A stretch of 64,000 bases of DNA, from IMG/VR virus record IMGVR_UViG_3300042301_001937, positions 1 through 64,000 of that record; one strand, 5' to 3'. This DNA is from a virus. The notes under the pieces were generated by a model. It was given only the letters and a program-made list of their open reading frames with translations. It was not told the DNA's origin and searched no databases. This document shows positions 48,163 through 55,817 of this stretch, piece by piece. Within the stretch, counting starts at the first letter, position 1. Every line of letters starts with the position of its first letter. Both the position numbers and the translations under genes were made by a program.

Positions 48163-48887
48163 TATCTATTATATCTTAAATTAATAAAGTGTTCACCAAT
48201 TGAATCTGAATAGAAGAAATCTCTTGCTGTAGAAATATTAGGAATAAGTCTAACCCATTGATTCTTAAATGATTCCATTCTTGGAATGTCAAACATAGCC
48301 AATAAGTTTTCAGCTTGTCCTCTGTATCTCATGTAATGGTTTTCAGCATAACTTAAAGTCATTTCTCTATTAGGATGTTCAAAACCTCCTAACATTAACA
48401 TGTAAGTTAACTTCCAAAATAAACATTGAGTTACTGCTTCTTTGTCTGGAATTAAAGGAAACCCTTCTTCATCAACAGGAAAAGCTTGATAAGATACACA
48501 TATAATCTCATCATCAGGCACATTGGTATTGATATAGTTAGGATTAACAGTGTAGCTATAATCTGTATGCAAAATAGATGTATTAATACAATCGTCACAA
48601 TGCATGTCGTAGTTAAAAGTTTGAGATCCATATCTTAAAAAAGTGCTTTTATATGCTACCGATTTAATTAAATATAAATCACATGGTATTACGGCTTTAC
48701 CATTTTTAATAGTTAGAAATGCAGTTTTATCTAATAACTGTTCTGTACAACCAATAGCTTCAAGTGCATCTCCAATCCAATCAACAGCTTCTCCAATAAG
48801 TCTATCAGAATGCTGAGATAGCAAAGTACCGTATGCTCCAAAAGCTCTGTTTATTATTCTTTTACAAGAAACTGATCTATAATTCAT
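48162..48887 (-). CDS. Tail/ring connector-type protein
   Basis: A 241-residue protein. A helical start (CKRIINRAFGAYGTL), a beta middle and a helical C-terminus (HYMRYRGQAENLLAMFD) give the layout of head-tail adaptor or tail tubular proteins of the P22 gp4 kind. The crAss-like gene order places such a protein right before the large tail protein. The assignment rests on layout and synteny. Confidence 0.55.
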   Translation of the reverse strand: MNYRSVSCKRIINRAFGAYGTLLSQHSDRLIGEAVDWIGDALEAIGCTEQLLDKTAFLTIKNGKAVIPCDLYLIKSVAYKSTFLRYGSQTFNYDMHCDDCINTSILHTDYSYTVNPNYINTNVPDDEIICVSYQAFPVDEEGFPLIPDKEAVTQCLFWKLTYMLMLGGFEHPNREMTLSYAENHYMRYRGQAENLLAMFDIPRMESFKNQWVRLIPNISTARDFFYSDSIGEHFINLRYNR

Positions 48888-48902
48888 GTTTTTAGCTTTG
48901 TA

Positions 48903-49409
48903 TTACAAAGATACTGGAATTTTATCAAATCTTAGATAATATTCAGAATCCGATTTAAGTCGTTCAGTAAGTTTATTCTTAGCTCCAGATTTACATTTAG
49001 TACCATTTGTCCTAGAAGAATCAAACTTATACATAGTGCTACCTTTTATATTACAATTTTTCTTATTCCAATGAAACCCTACGTAATATTTATCGGTATA
49101 GTATATAAACTTGTTATCGTCTAATTTACCTTCTTTTCTTAACTTCTTAGTTTGACCCCAATTTACAGGTGCTATTAAACGGTCATTTTTAACCTTAAAA
49201 GATCTGTCAAACCTAAGTACCTGAATTTCACCTAGATGAAAAGGCACTTTAAATTTACGGTTTCCTCCTAAAAGAAGATAATCCACAACGTAGTTGTTTA
49301 ATTCAAGGATTATCTTTTTATACAGTTTAAAAGGAATCTGTTTTTCATAATTAGCATTATACCAATTATGACTGTTGGTTAATGTTGTTGTTGTGTGACA
49401 CTGCGTCAT
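48903..49409 (-). CDS. Conserved-type basic protein of the ring region
   Basis: A 168-residue, Lys-rich protein with no recognised family (KYYVGFHWNKKNCNIKG). Its start lies 44 bases inside the preceding gene. It may be a small virion or assembly component because it sits between two connector-type genes. Confidence 0.55.
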   Translation of the reverse strand: MTQCHTTTTLTNSHNWYNANYEKQIPFKLYKKIILELNNYVVDYLLLGGNRKFKVPFHLGEIQVLRFDRSFKVKNDRLIAPVNWGQTKKLRKEGKLDDNKFIYYTDKYYVGFHWNKKNCNIKGSTMYKFDSSRTNGTKCKSGAKNKLTERLKSDSEYYLRFDKIPVSL

Positions 49410-50046
49410 TTTCTTTATCTTCAGTTGTTCCTAATAAGAATTTCAATTCTGTTCCTAATATATCTTTTGTAATCAAATCTAGCAAATCTGCTGTCAACGG
49501 GTAATCTGAATTGTCAGTGTAACATAAACCGTCATCACAAGTAAAAGTCCTTGCATCTTCTGGTTCTTCTAAAATTGCCCTAACATTAATTACTTTAAGA
49601 TCCAAGGTAGTCGGAAAATAAAGATAATCGTTTAAAAAATAAAACGGTAATGTCATTCCAGGATATTTTCTTTCTGAATAAAATGGACTTCTTTCAGGAA
49701 GAATTAAACTGAATCTAGATTGTCTATCTATAGCAGATACTTTTAAAGCATATCTTTCTTTGAATCTAATAGTTTTAGGAATAGTAAATTCAGTTCTAAG
49801 AATGTCACAATCCACATTAAATTCACAACATTCAGCTTTATCTACTTTAATTAATGGAATACAACCTAAATCTTGATAAAATAGATCGTTGTCAAAATAG
49901 TTTTTATTTTGATCTTGACGTATATATTGAGCACGTTTATAGTCTATAATAAACGATAACTGTGATACTGAAGGTGCAAAGTCGTCATTAATACGTCCAG
50001 CCGACATTAAGTTCAGTAAATTATAGACTATCTCATTTTTTGTCAT
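49366..50046 (-). CDS. Ring/connector-type structural protein
   Basis: A 226-residue protein, helical at the N-terminus (TKNEIVYNLLNLMSAGRIND) and then beta-rich (LPFYFLNDYLYFPTTLDLK). This plan resembles small adaptor proteins stacked below the portal. No enzymatic motif is seen. It overlaps the next gene by 44 bases and the upstream gene by 14 bases. Confidence 0.5.
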   Translation of the reverse strand: MTKNEIVYNLLNLMSAGRINDDFAPSVSQLSFIIDYKRAQYIRQDQNKNYFDNDLFYQDLGCIPLIKVDKAECCEFNVDCDILRTEFTIPKTIRFKERYALKVSAIDRQSRFSLILPERSPFYSERKYPGMTLPFYFLNDYLYFPTTLDLKVINVRAILEEPEDARTFTCDDGLCYTDNSDYPLTADLLDLITKDILGTELKFLLGTTEDKENDAVSHNNNINQQS

Positions 50047-50248
50047 TTCTATCTGTTTTAAAAAATGTATGATTATGGCATAACTTTACATTATTACTAT
50101 TGTAATGTTTTATAGATCCATCTTCCTCTAAAGCTACAACAAATATCAAATTTTCATGTGGGCCGTAATCTATTAAAAATAGAACTTGTCCGTGACCATG
50201 AGGAGTTGTAACCCAAAGAAAGTTGTTTACTTCTTTAATGTCAGCCAT
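50033..50248 (-). CDS. Small hypothetical protein
   Basis: A 71-residue protein from ATG 50248 (MADIKEVNNFLWVTTPHGHG). A longer frame to 50290 would add a hydrophobic leader overlapping the spanin-like gene and is less likely. The beta-strand pattern GQVLFLIDYG ... LIFVVALEEDG suggests a compact SH3-like barrel. Function unknown. Confidence 0.55.
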   Translation of the reverse strand: MADIKEVNNFLWVTTPHGHGQVLFLIDYGPHENLIFVVALEEDGSIKHYNSNNVKLCHNHTFFKTDRNDKK

Positions 50249-50673
50249 AATACCAATACAAAGATAGCAATTAATACCCAAAAATACCATACAGGGTATC
50301 CTTGTTTTATCTCAATAGTTTTAGGAACGTCTATCTTTACAGTATCTACAATGTTAACCAGAATAGAATCACGTACATAAATGGGCCTCCTAACAACCGT
50401 AGTTTTGACTTTATTAAGGCTATCAATTGACTGATATACAGTCGTAAAGCTATCACTAAATACCTTGTTGAAGGAATCACGATAAAATAAGGTAAATTGA
50501 AAACTACTATCACCAGGTATAGTATCGTATATCTTAATAAGAGTATCTTTTTTAAAAATAACTGTTTTATATGTGCTGTCACCGTATTTAGGGTTTTTCT
50601 TTATTGCTTGTTTTAAATGCCACTCTGCTGTGCAAGAGGTTATTAAAAATAATATAAAAATTAAATATCTCAT
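50227..50673 (-). CDS. Unimolecular spanin candidate (lipoprotein with C-terminal membrane helix)
   Basis: A 148-residue protein. It starts with MRYLIFILFLITSC, a lipoprotein signal whose lipobox is ITSC with C14 as acylation site. It ends with one hydrophobic helix (VWYFWVLIAIFVLVLWL) and KK. Between them is a beta-rich periplasmic part of about 105 residues. Lipid anchor in the outer membrane plus helix in the inner membrane is exactly the plan of u-spanins, which fuse the two membranes at lysis. It lies in the lysis cassette next to small membrane proteins and an M15 peptidase. Confidence 0.7.
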   Translation of the reverse strand: MRYLIFILFLITSCTAEWHLKQAIKKNPKYGDSTYKTVIFKKDTLIKIYDTIPGDSSFQFTLFYRDSFNKVFSDSFTTVYQSIDSLNKVKTTVVRRPIYVRDSILVNIVDTVKIDVPKTIEIKQGYPVWYFWVLIAIFVLVLWLTLKK

Positions 50674-50963
50674 CTTAGTCCTTCATAAACAGCAATGAAT
50701 ACTATATTGCCTATAGTGTATAATAATAACGTTCCTACTATAGTACCTGAAGCTAACCAAGCTACCATTAATACCTGCAATGTAGTAGATAAATGCCACA
50801 TGTCATAAAACATTGGAAAGTACTTTTGCAGAAACGTACGTTTAGGTCCTTCTGCAGTTTCTCTCCAAAAGAACTTATGACAACCTAGTTTTTTAAAACT
50901 ATCATGATGAGAAATCGAATCCATCACGGCTTTTAGAACAACAAAGACAATTACATATATCAT
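50670..50963 (-). CDS. Small membrane protein of the lysis cassette
   Basis: A 97-residue protein with an N-terminal hydrophobic segment (IYVIVFVVLKAVM) and a longer pair near the C-terminus (TTLQVLMVAWLASGTIVG, TLLLYTIGNIVFIAVY). The loop is basic and aromatic. Holin or holin-accessory function is possible. It overlaps the spanin-like gene by ATGA. Confidence 0.55.
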   Translation of the reverse strand: MIYVIVFVVLKAVMDSISHHDSFKKLGCHKFFWRETAEGPKRTFLQKYFPMFYDMWHLSTTLQVLMVAWLASGTIVGTLLLYTIGNIVFIAVYEGLR

Positions 50964-50968
50964 CGGTA

Positions 50969-51112
50969 TTACTGATTAGATTGTTTAGTTTTCTTTTTAG
51001 AAACAGCTTTACGTTTTTCGTTAATTTTCTTAATTTGTTCATGACTATCATACTCTAAGTAGGCAATTAATAATGCTACAAAAATACTGAAAATTACGAT
51101 TAACTCTTTCAT
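50969..51112 (-). CDS. 47-aa single-pass membrane miniprotein
   Basis: ATG 51112, stop TAA at 50971-50969. The N-terminal helix is ELIVIFSIFVALLIAYLEY and the remainder is a very basic tail (KKINEKRKAVSKKK). It lies between the M15 peptidase and the 97-aa membrane protein, so a small holin, antiholin or regulator is possible. It fills what otherwise seems a 168-base gap. Confidence 0.55.
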   Translation of the reverse strand: MKELIVIFSIFVALLIAYLEYDSHEQIKKINEKRKAVSKKKTKQSNQ

Positions 51113-51131
51113 GCTATTTATTTTTATTTAA

Positions 51132-51536
51132 TCATTTTATCACTAAAACTTGTTTTCTATTTCCTGCAGATTTATATGAGATATGTATCCATGAAAAATC
51201 GTACTCATTAATCAATTGATCATAATCCAAAGTCTTTGCCAATTCAAACAACTTTTTATTCTCTTCTTTATTTTTACCAGTAATATCAATAGCTTGACCT
51301 TTTGTATGTTGACTTCCTTTTTGGCCTTTAACAAGTTGATTCAATTCTTCTGACCTGAAAAATGAATTCACCTTGATTGGTTTTCCATACATTTTCCTCA
51401 ATGGTTCAAATATATTCTCAGCTAATTGCTGCATATTATGCAACTGCTCTTCATTTGGTTGATTACTTATACCATTTCTTATAGCAGTAGGAGATAATGT
51501 AGCTTCTTCATAGCTAATATGTTTACTTATTTTCAT
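51132..51536 (-). CDS. Peptidase M15 endolysin (D-Ala-D-Ala type)
   Basis: A 134-residue enzyme of the M15A/VanY-like class. Zinc-site signatures are SQHTKGQAIDI (His and Asp ligands) and WIHISY (final His); VNSFFRSEELNQLVKG precedes them. No signal peptide is present, so it needs a holin to reach peptidoglycan. It would cut peptide stems at lysis. The upstream membrane gene overlaps its start by ATGA. Confidence 0.8.
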   Translation of the reverse strand: MKISKHISYEEATLSPTAIRNGISNQPNEEQLHNMQQLAENIFEPLRKMYGKPIKVNSFFRSEELNQLVKGQKGSQHTKGQAIDITGKNKEENKKLFELAKTLDYDQLINEYDFSWIHISYKSAGNRKQVLVIK

Positions 51537-51757
51537 ATATTCTCTTGTTTACCTGTATTTCCGTTGCCAAAAAAATTAGATAGAAACATACCAATTACTC
51601 CGATAATACCTATAACCATGGCTACTTTTTCTTGTTCAAAATATACAAATGTACCAGCAGCTGCTGAACAGGTTGTAAATAAAGCTAACCCAAACCTAGC
51701 AATATTTTTAGGTGTGGGTTTAAAGAACTGATTTAAGCCATAGCTGTACTTTTTCAT
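51533..51757 (-). CDS. Two-helix membrane protein, holin candidate
   Basis: A 74-residue protein with two hydrophobic helices (IARFGLALFTTCSAAAGTFV and VAMVIGIIGVIGMFLSNFF) and a polar C-terminus. Directly upstream of the M15 endolysin and overlapping it by ATGA, it fits a class II holin. The neighbouring 63-aa protein is an equal candidate. Confidence 0.6.
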   Translation of the reverse strand: MKKYSYGLNQFFKPTPKNIARFGLALFTTCSAAAGTFVYFEQEKVAMVIGIIGVIGMFLSNFFGNGNTGKQENI

Positions 51758-51945
51758 TTTAAGAATCTTTTAATTAGGGTAATTACTTTGGGTAGTCCTA
51801 AGATGATACTAATAAGAGAACTTACAATTGCCAAGAAAACGGCAAATACCTGAAGTTCAGGTAAAAAATGAGCCATTTTACTGATTAGCAAGAAAACCCA
51901 GCTAACCAAAGCAACTCCAAATTCAGATTTTAATTCATGTGTCAT
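51754..51945 (-). CDS. Two-helix membrane protein, holin or antiholin candidate
   Basis: A 63-residue protein with helices ALVSWVFLLISKM and LQVFAVFLAIVSSLISIIL and a basic C-terminal end (KVITLIKRFLK). It is paired with the 74-aa membrane protein by ATGA overlap. Such tandem two-helix proteins often act as holin and antiholin. Confidence 0.6.
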   Translation of the reverse strand: MTHELKSEFGVALVSWVFLLISKMAHFLPELQVFAVFLAIVSSLISIILGLPKVITLIKRFLK

Positions 51946-51963
51946 AGTTATATTTACGTTTTA

Positions 51964-52092
51964 TTATTTGCCTTGACCACGGTATTCTTTTACCGATTCA
52001 TGTTTATTTCTTTTTTTCTTCTGGACACCTTCTTTTTTTCTTCCAAAAGATGTCTTTTTTATTGCCGAGTTTTTACCTGTTACTTTTACCAT
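51964..52092 (-). CDS. 42-aa highly basic miniprotein
   Basis: ATG 52092, stop TAA at 51966-51964. The sequence is strongly basic (GRKKEGVQKKKRNK; well over a third Lys/Arg) with no hydrophobic segment. It sits between the surface-protein gene and the lysis cassette, in a gap that otherwise seems empty. Nucleic-acid binding is a reasonable guess from composition only. Confidence 0.5.
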   Translation of the reverse strand: MVKVTGKNSAIKKTSFGRKKEGVQKKKRNKHESVKEYRGQGK

Positions 52093-52094
52093 CA

Positions 52095-52940
52095 TTATAA
52101 CGAATTAAAATAAATAGTCATTGCAGCATCAAATCCAAGTGATTGGTCACTAGTAAAACTTTCACCTGCAAAAAAACTTCCAATACCTCCTAAATATGTA
52201 CTAGGCAATGCTCCTGCTATTGGAGCATAAGCAAAAACACTATAATTACCTGATGTTAAAGCTTCGTTTTCAGTATCTCTAATTTGATATGCTCCTCCAG
52301 AATAAAAAGCAAAATTATTAGTACCTCTAACTGTAGGTGATCCAGTGTTATTTAATTTATTAGCAATCAATAATCCAGTAGCTTGATTATTTACACCTGT
52401 TTGCACTGCACCAACAAAAGTATTAAATGTCATAATTCTTACAGCTGCTGATGCTCCACTATCACCTGGAGTATTATTAAACGATCCTGAGTTTCCGTAC
52501 ATAAACTTTGTTGCAGTATTATTGTTTAAAAACTTCCAAATACCAGCAGAAGCACTATCTGTTTTATATTTTACTCCGTTTGTAACAGGATTATAATTTG
52601 TATCTATATAACTACTTGCAGCACCTGTAAATCCAAGATTACCAAAAGTTAAACTACCTGTAATTGTAGATAAAGAAACATTAGGGTTTTTCCAATTTAT
52701 TAAAGCAAAATTACTACTTGCAGCTCCATTACCATAGATATATAATACATCTAATTTATCCCAAGTTCCTGCTGCTTTTAAATTAAAAACTAATTGATTT
52801 TGTTTAATTTGTGTATCAGCACTTGGTAAAGTATATCCAAGAGCTGTTCCTCTTGCTAAAATAGCCTGATATTCTGTAGTAAATGCTGCAGATAAACTAA
52901 TTGTATTATCAATACCTAACCCTAATCCTAATTTTGGCAT
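52095..52940 (-). CDS. Beta-rich surface protein, LamG/jelly-roll-like adhesin candidate
   Basis: A 281-residue protein. The N-terminal helical part (FTTEYQAILARGTALGYTLP, then IKQNQLVFNLKAAGTWDKLD) followed by beta-rich Ser/Thr/Asn-rich sequence recalls a family common in Bacteroidota phages that ends in a concanavalin/LamG-like fold. FTGAASSYIDTNYNP is typical. It may be a head or tail surface protein that binds the host. No catalytic motif is seen. Confidence 0.55.
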   Translation of the reverse strand: MPKLGLGLGIDNTISLSAAFTTEYQAILARGTALGYTLPSADTQIKQNQLVFNLKAAGTWDKLDVLYIYGNGAASSNFALINWKNPNVSLSTITGSLTFGNLGFTGAASSYIDTNYNPVTNGVKYKTDSASAGIWKFLNNNTATKFMYGNSGSFNNTPGDSGASAAVRIMTFNTFVGAVQTGVNNQATGLLIANKLNNTGSPTVRGTNNFAFYSGGAYQIRDTENEALTSGNYSVFAYAPIAGALPSTYLGGIGSFFAGESFTSDQSLGFDAAMTIYFNSL

Positions 52941-52942
52941 AA

Positions 52943-53275
52943 TTATATAGTTGTATTGATTCCACCATATAGTCTTACTGTAGTACTACCTCCAAGAGTT
53001 ATACTAGTAATTTGACCATATATAATTACTCCTTGATTTAAAGTAATAGTACTTAATGAAGTAACATTTGTAACTCCATCTAATGTCATTGAAGCAATAG
53101 TACCTGTAGGAGATAATATTTGAACTGCAGTCCAGTTACCTGTTGTAAGATTTGTAGTATTAAGGATTAAATTAGGTGAACCTTGTCCTAACGAAGCTGC
53201 TCTAAGAAAAGTTGAAAGTCTTGAAGTACTTAACAACGAATCCATTAAACTTTCTAATTTTGAAAAACCTGACAT
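52943..53275 (-). CDS. Small beta-rich structural protein
   Basis: A 110-residue protein, helical first 30 residues (FSKLESLMDSLLSTSRLSTF), then repetitive Thr/Ser/Leu/Ile strands ending VRLYGGINTTI. The form suggests a stalk or trimeric fibre piece joined to the surface protein encoded two bases downstream. Confidence 0.5.
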   Translation of the reverse strand: MSGFSKLESLMDSLLSTSRLSTFLRAASLGQGSPNLILNTTNLTTGNWTAVQILSPTGTIASMTLDGVTNVTSLSTITLNQGVIIYGQITSITLGGSTTVRLYGGINTTI

Positions 53276-53279
53276 AATT

Positions 53280-53528
53280 TTAGTATTTTTTAGTTATTTG
53301 TTGAACATTAATATAAATAGCATTGTACTGATCTTCAGTAAGAAATTCATTTTCGTCAAAAGTTCTTTCTTGAAGAACACGTTTGTAAAGATACAATAAT
53401 TTTCCTTCACAACAATCACAGCAACCGTTGATAAAACCAAACACTAATTTATTAGCATAGATATTACTTATCTTTTGCAGTACTAAATTAATGTTTTCTA
53501 TTACTATTTGATTTTGTTCGTTAGTCAT
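53280..53528 (-). CDS. Cysteine-cluster small protein
   Basis: An 82-residue helical protein with the cluster GCCDCCEGK in its centre. The neighbour upstream ends in a similar Cys-rich tail (CTDSDCKCND) and overlaps this gene by eight bases, so the two may bind metal or each other. No family is recognised. Confidence 0.55.
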   Translation of the reverse strand: MTNEQNQIVIENINLVLQKISNIYANKLVFGFINGCCDCCEGKLLYLYKRVLQERTFDENEFLTEDQYNAIYINVQQITKKY

Positions 53529-54351
53529 TGCATTTACAATCTGAATCTGTACAGTAATTGGTTAAGATATCAAAAATATATTGAGCTTTAGTAGGGTTAC
53601 CATTTTCTGCATTAATCATCATTCCATCATAAAGCATACACATGTTCATTAATTTGTTTACCTGTTTTTCTTTACAAGGACAATTTGAATTAGGTAATGC
53701 AGCTATCTTTTCATCTAAACAATGTCTAATAGCTCTAGCTGAAACAAAATATTTAACAGCTGAATATCCTACTCTGTATTCAGTATAGGTTTTAACGCCA
53801 CTTAAATCAAGCCCAGATAAATAAATTTTATTTGAACTCATTGTTACAGGAGTAGTTATTGGAAACAATTTTGTAGCATCAAAAGATCCTCCAAAAGTTG
53901 TAGCTATATATAAATAACCTGTATTAGCAAATTTTAAATAATCAGTAGGAGCAGTATAAGTTGCATAACCATTAGTACTGTCTAAAGTAATAGACACTCC
54001 TGAAGGGTTAGCAAAAAATGTAATATATTCTGATTTCCATACACCATCTTCAATAGGGTCATCTGTAGCCGCTTCTCCTAAATTAGTATTAAGAGTAGTC
54101 CAAGTTTGAGCTGATAATATATCTGTATAACAATCAAATGGAGTAAGATTAAACGGATATTCAGCTAAAGAAGGAGAAGTAAATATTAATCTTCCTCCTA
54201 ATATATCAGTACCGACACCATTTGCTTCTCTATAACCTGCAGGATCTTGATTATTACCGTATCCAGTAATTCCTGTTCCAGTAGTGTCAGATGATACTAC
54301 GGATTTATAATCAGAAGCTACTATGGTTTTTAATTTCGTTATTAAAGCCAT
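53521..54351 (-). CDS. Virion structural protein with Cys-rich C-terminus
   Basis: A 276-residue protein, beta-rich for the first 200 residues and helical after that. The C-terminal part contains NCPCKEKQVNKLMNMCMLYDG and the tail YCTDSDCKCND. It is the first gene after a terminator and a TATATTTG box, so it may head its own transcript with the fibre-type genes. Role on the virion surface is inferred from context. Confidence 0.5.
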   Translation of the reverse strand: MALITKLKTIVASDYKSVVSSDTTGTGITGYGNNQDPAGYREANGVGTDILGGRLIFTSPSLAEYPFNLTPFDCYTDILSAQTWTTLNTNLGEAATDDPIEDGVWKSEYITFFANPSGVSITLDSTNGYATYTAPTDYLKFANTGYLYIATTFGGSFDATKLFPITTPVTMSSNKIYLSGLDLSGVKTYTEYRVGYSAVKYFVSARAIRHCLDEKIAALPNSNCPCKEKQVNKLMNMCMLYDGMMINAENGNPTKAQYIFDILTNYCTDSDCKCND

Positions 54352-54368
54352 ATTTTAAATATTATCTA

Positions 54369-54376
54369 CAAATATA
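54369..54376 (-). promoter_or_regulatory. Candidate -7 box (TATATTTG) before the fibre/lysis operon
   Basis: TATATTTG on the minus strand 17 bases before the 276-aa gene, immediately after the terminator hairpin. It matches TAnnTTTG, but the -33 TTG is absent. Confidence 0.3.
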
Positions 54377-54410
54377 ATAAAAAAGGGAAGTATTTTTATA
54401 CTTCCCTAAT
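54376..54410 (-). terminator. Intrinsic terminator after the 448-aa structural gene
   Basis: The minus strand reads AGGGAAGTAT, a short A-rich loop, ATACTTCCCT, then TTTTTTATT. The stem and T tract are strong, suggesting that the 448-aa gene ends a heavily transcribed unit. Confidence 0.85.
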
Positions 54411-54433
54411 TTATTTAATTGTTTAAGTTAAGA

Positions 54434-55780
54434 TTAAGCTATATAAGCGGCTAAACCAGTTCTTACAGCAGCAAATCCAGTTAAACTTCCTGTTAAACCA
54501 AAAACAATTAATTCATGGTCTTCTTCTCTTCCATAACCTGCATTTGCAGCATCAATTGGAGAAGATTTGTATTTAACAGTAAAACCTGAATAAGTAGCAG
54601 TTGCAGAAGCATAATATTCTACAGGATAAGGTAAGAAACTTCTATTAGTATTTCCAATATAACCTTGTGATTCAAATTCTTGTTTTTGTGCTTGCCATCC
54701 TTGACCATAACCTACTTTGGCAACACCACTAGAAATAGTAAGACCTGTGCTATATGATTGAGCAGTTACACCATTATGAACAATAGGAGTTCCAATAGGA
54801 CCTGTACCACTTACACCAGCAGCAATTGAATAGTTAGGATACTTTTCTTTAAAAGCAGAACCGTTAAACCAGTTACCAAAACTAGTCAATCTTACACCTG
54901 CAAGAGTTGAACTTGTTACACTAGCAGCAGCAATGTAAGTAATTTGAGAATTAGCAGTAGTTGCACTACCTGTAAAAGTAGTTGTAGCACCTATAGCTAA
55001 TGATGGGTCTACAAATGGAGTGGTTAAAGTAATTTGAGTTGTTGAATCAAAACTTGCAATTTTGTAAACTGGAGTTGTAGTATTAGTTGCACCTGCAGGT
55101 CCAAATCTAATATAATTACCTGCTGCGTAATTTGTTGCTCCTAAAGTAGCACTTGTAGTTACTATAGTACTACCATTAGTAGTAATTGCAGTTTCAGCAC
55201 CAGGAGTACCACCACCAGCAGCAGTATTAAGTAATACTTGAGCCATTACAAATCTGTCATAAGGTTGTAATGAAGAATTTAAAGTTTTAGAATTAATTGC
55301 TCTAGTCCAATCTAAAGCTACAGCAGCTGGAGTTGCAGCAGCATTTGTAGTATAAGATAAAGAAGCAAAATTAAAAGGTAATGGAGGAGCAGTTTTACTA
55401 GTGTTAGTTGCAGTTAAATTGTAAGTACCAGCAAGGTTGGCAAGAATAGTACTATTATCACCACTTGCACCAGTGTAACCTACAATATCAACATTAGGTA
55501 CAGGAGCAACAGTTGCTTGAGTAGCTCCTACTAAATAAGGAACAGCTCCAAAATTAGAATTTTTAGGCTGGAAAATAAGTGTACGTGGATTGCCACTTAG
55601 GCCACCTACAGCTACCATTAAAGGTAATGCAAGTTGACCTGAAGTAGGAGAACCAGTTAATACGGTAAGTGCACCATTTGCGGCAATTGAATACATACCA
55701 ATTTGACCATCAGATAAGTTTTGAGGTAAAGTAGCAGTACCAAGAGCATCTACGTTTGCGATTAAAACGGTTTTAGACAT
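54434..55780 (-). CDS. 448-aa virion protein, auxiliary capsid candidate
   Basis: A beta-rich protein dominated by Ala, Gly, Thr and Ser with few charges (TTNGSTIVTTSATLGATNY), plus one more charged C-terminal part (GWQAQKQEFESQGYIG). This is the look of abundant capsid decoration or tail-surface proteins. It lies close to the capsid genes and has its own strong terminator, consistent with high expression. Auxiliary capsid protein is the favoured reading; tail fibre is the alternative. Confidence 0.45.
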   Translation of the reverse strand: MSKTVLIANVDALGTATLPQNLSDGQIGMYSIAANGALTVLTGSPTSGQLALPLMVAVGGLSGNPRTLIFQPKNSNFGAVPYLVGATQATVAPVPNVDIVGYTGASGDNSTILANLAGTYNLTATNTSKTAPPLPFNFASLSYTTNAAATPAAVALDWTRAINSKTLNSSLQPYDRFVMAQVLLNTAAGGGTPGAETAITTNGSTIVTTSATLGATNYAAGNYIRFGPAGATNTTTPVYKIASFDSTTQITLTTPFVDPSLAIGATTTFTGSATTANSQITYIAAASVTSSTLAGVRLTSFGNWFNGSAFKEKYPNYSIAAGVSGTGPIGTPIVHNGVTAQSYSTGLTISSGVAKVGYGQGWQAQKQEFESQGYIGNTNRSFLPYPVEYYASATATYSGFTVKYKSSPIDAANAGYGREEDHELIVFGLTGSLTGFAAVRTGLAAYIA

Positions 55781-55817
55781 TTTGTTTTTTATTTATTTGT
55801 TATTAATTAAGAAAAAT

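Noticed and set aside
50346-50582. 78-aa frame with hydrophobic stretches on the minus strand
   Set aside because: Entirely inside the spanin-like gene in another frame; not supported by its own start context.
52095-54351. Diversity-generating retroelement acting on the surface proteins
   Set aside because: No reverse transcriptase or template/variable repeat pair was seen in the window.
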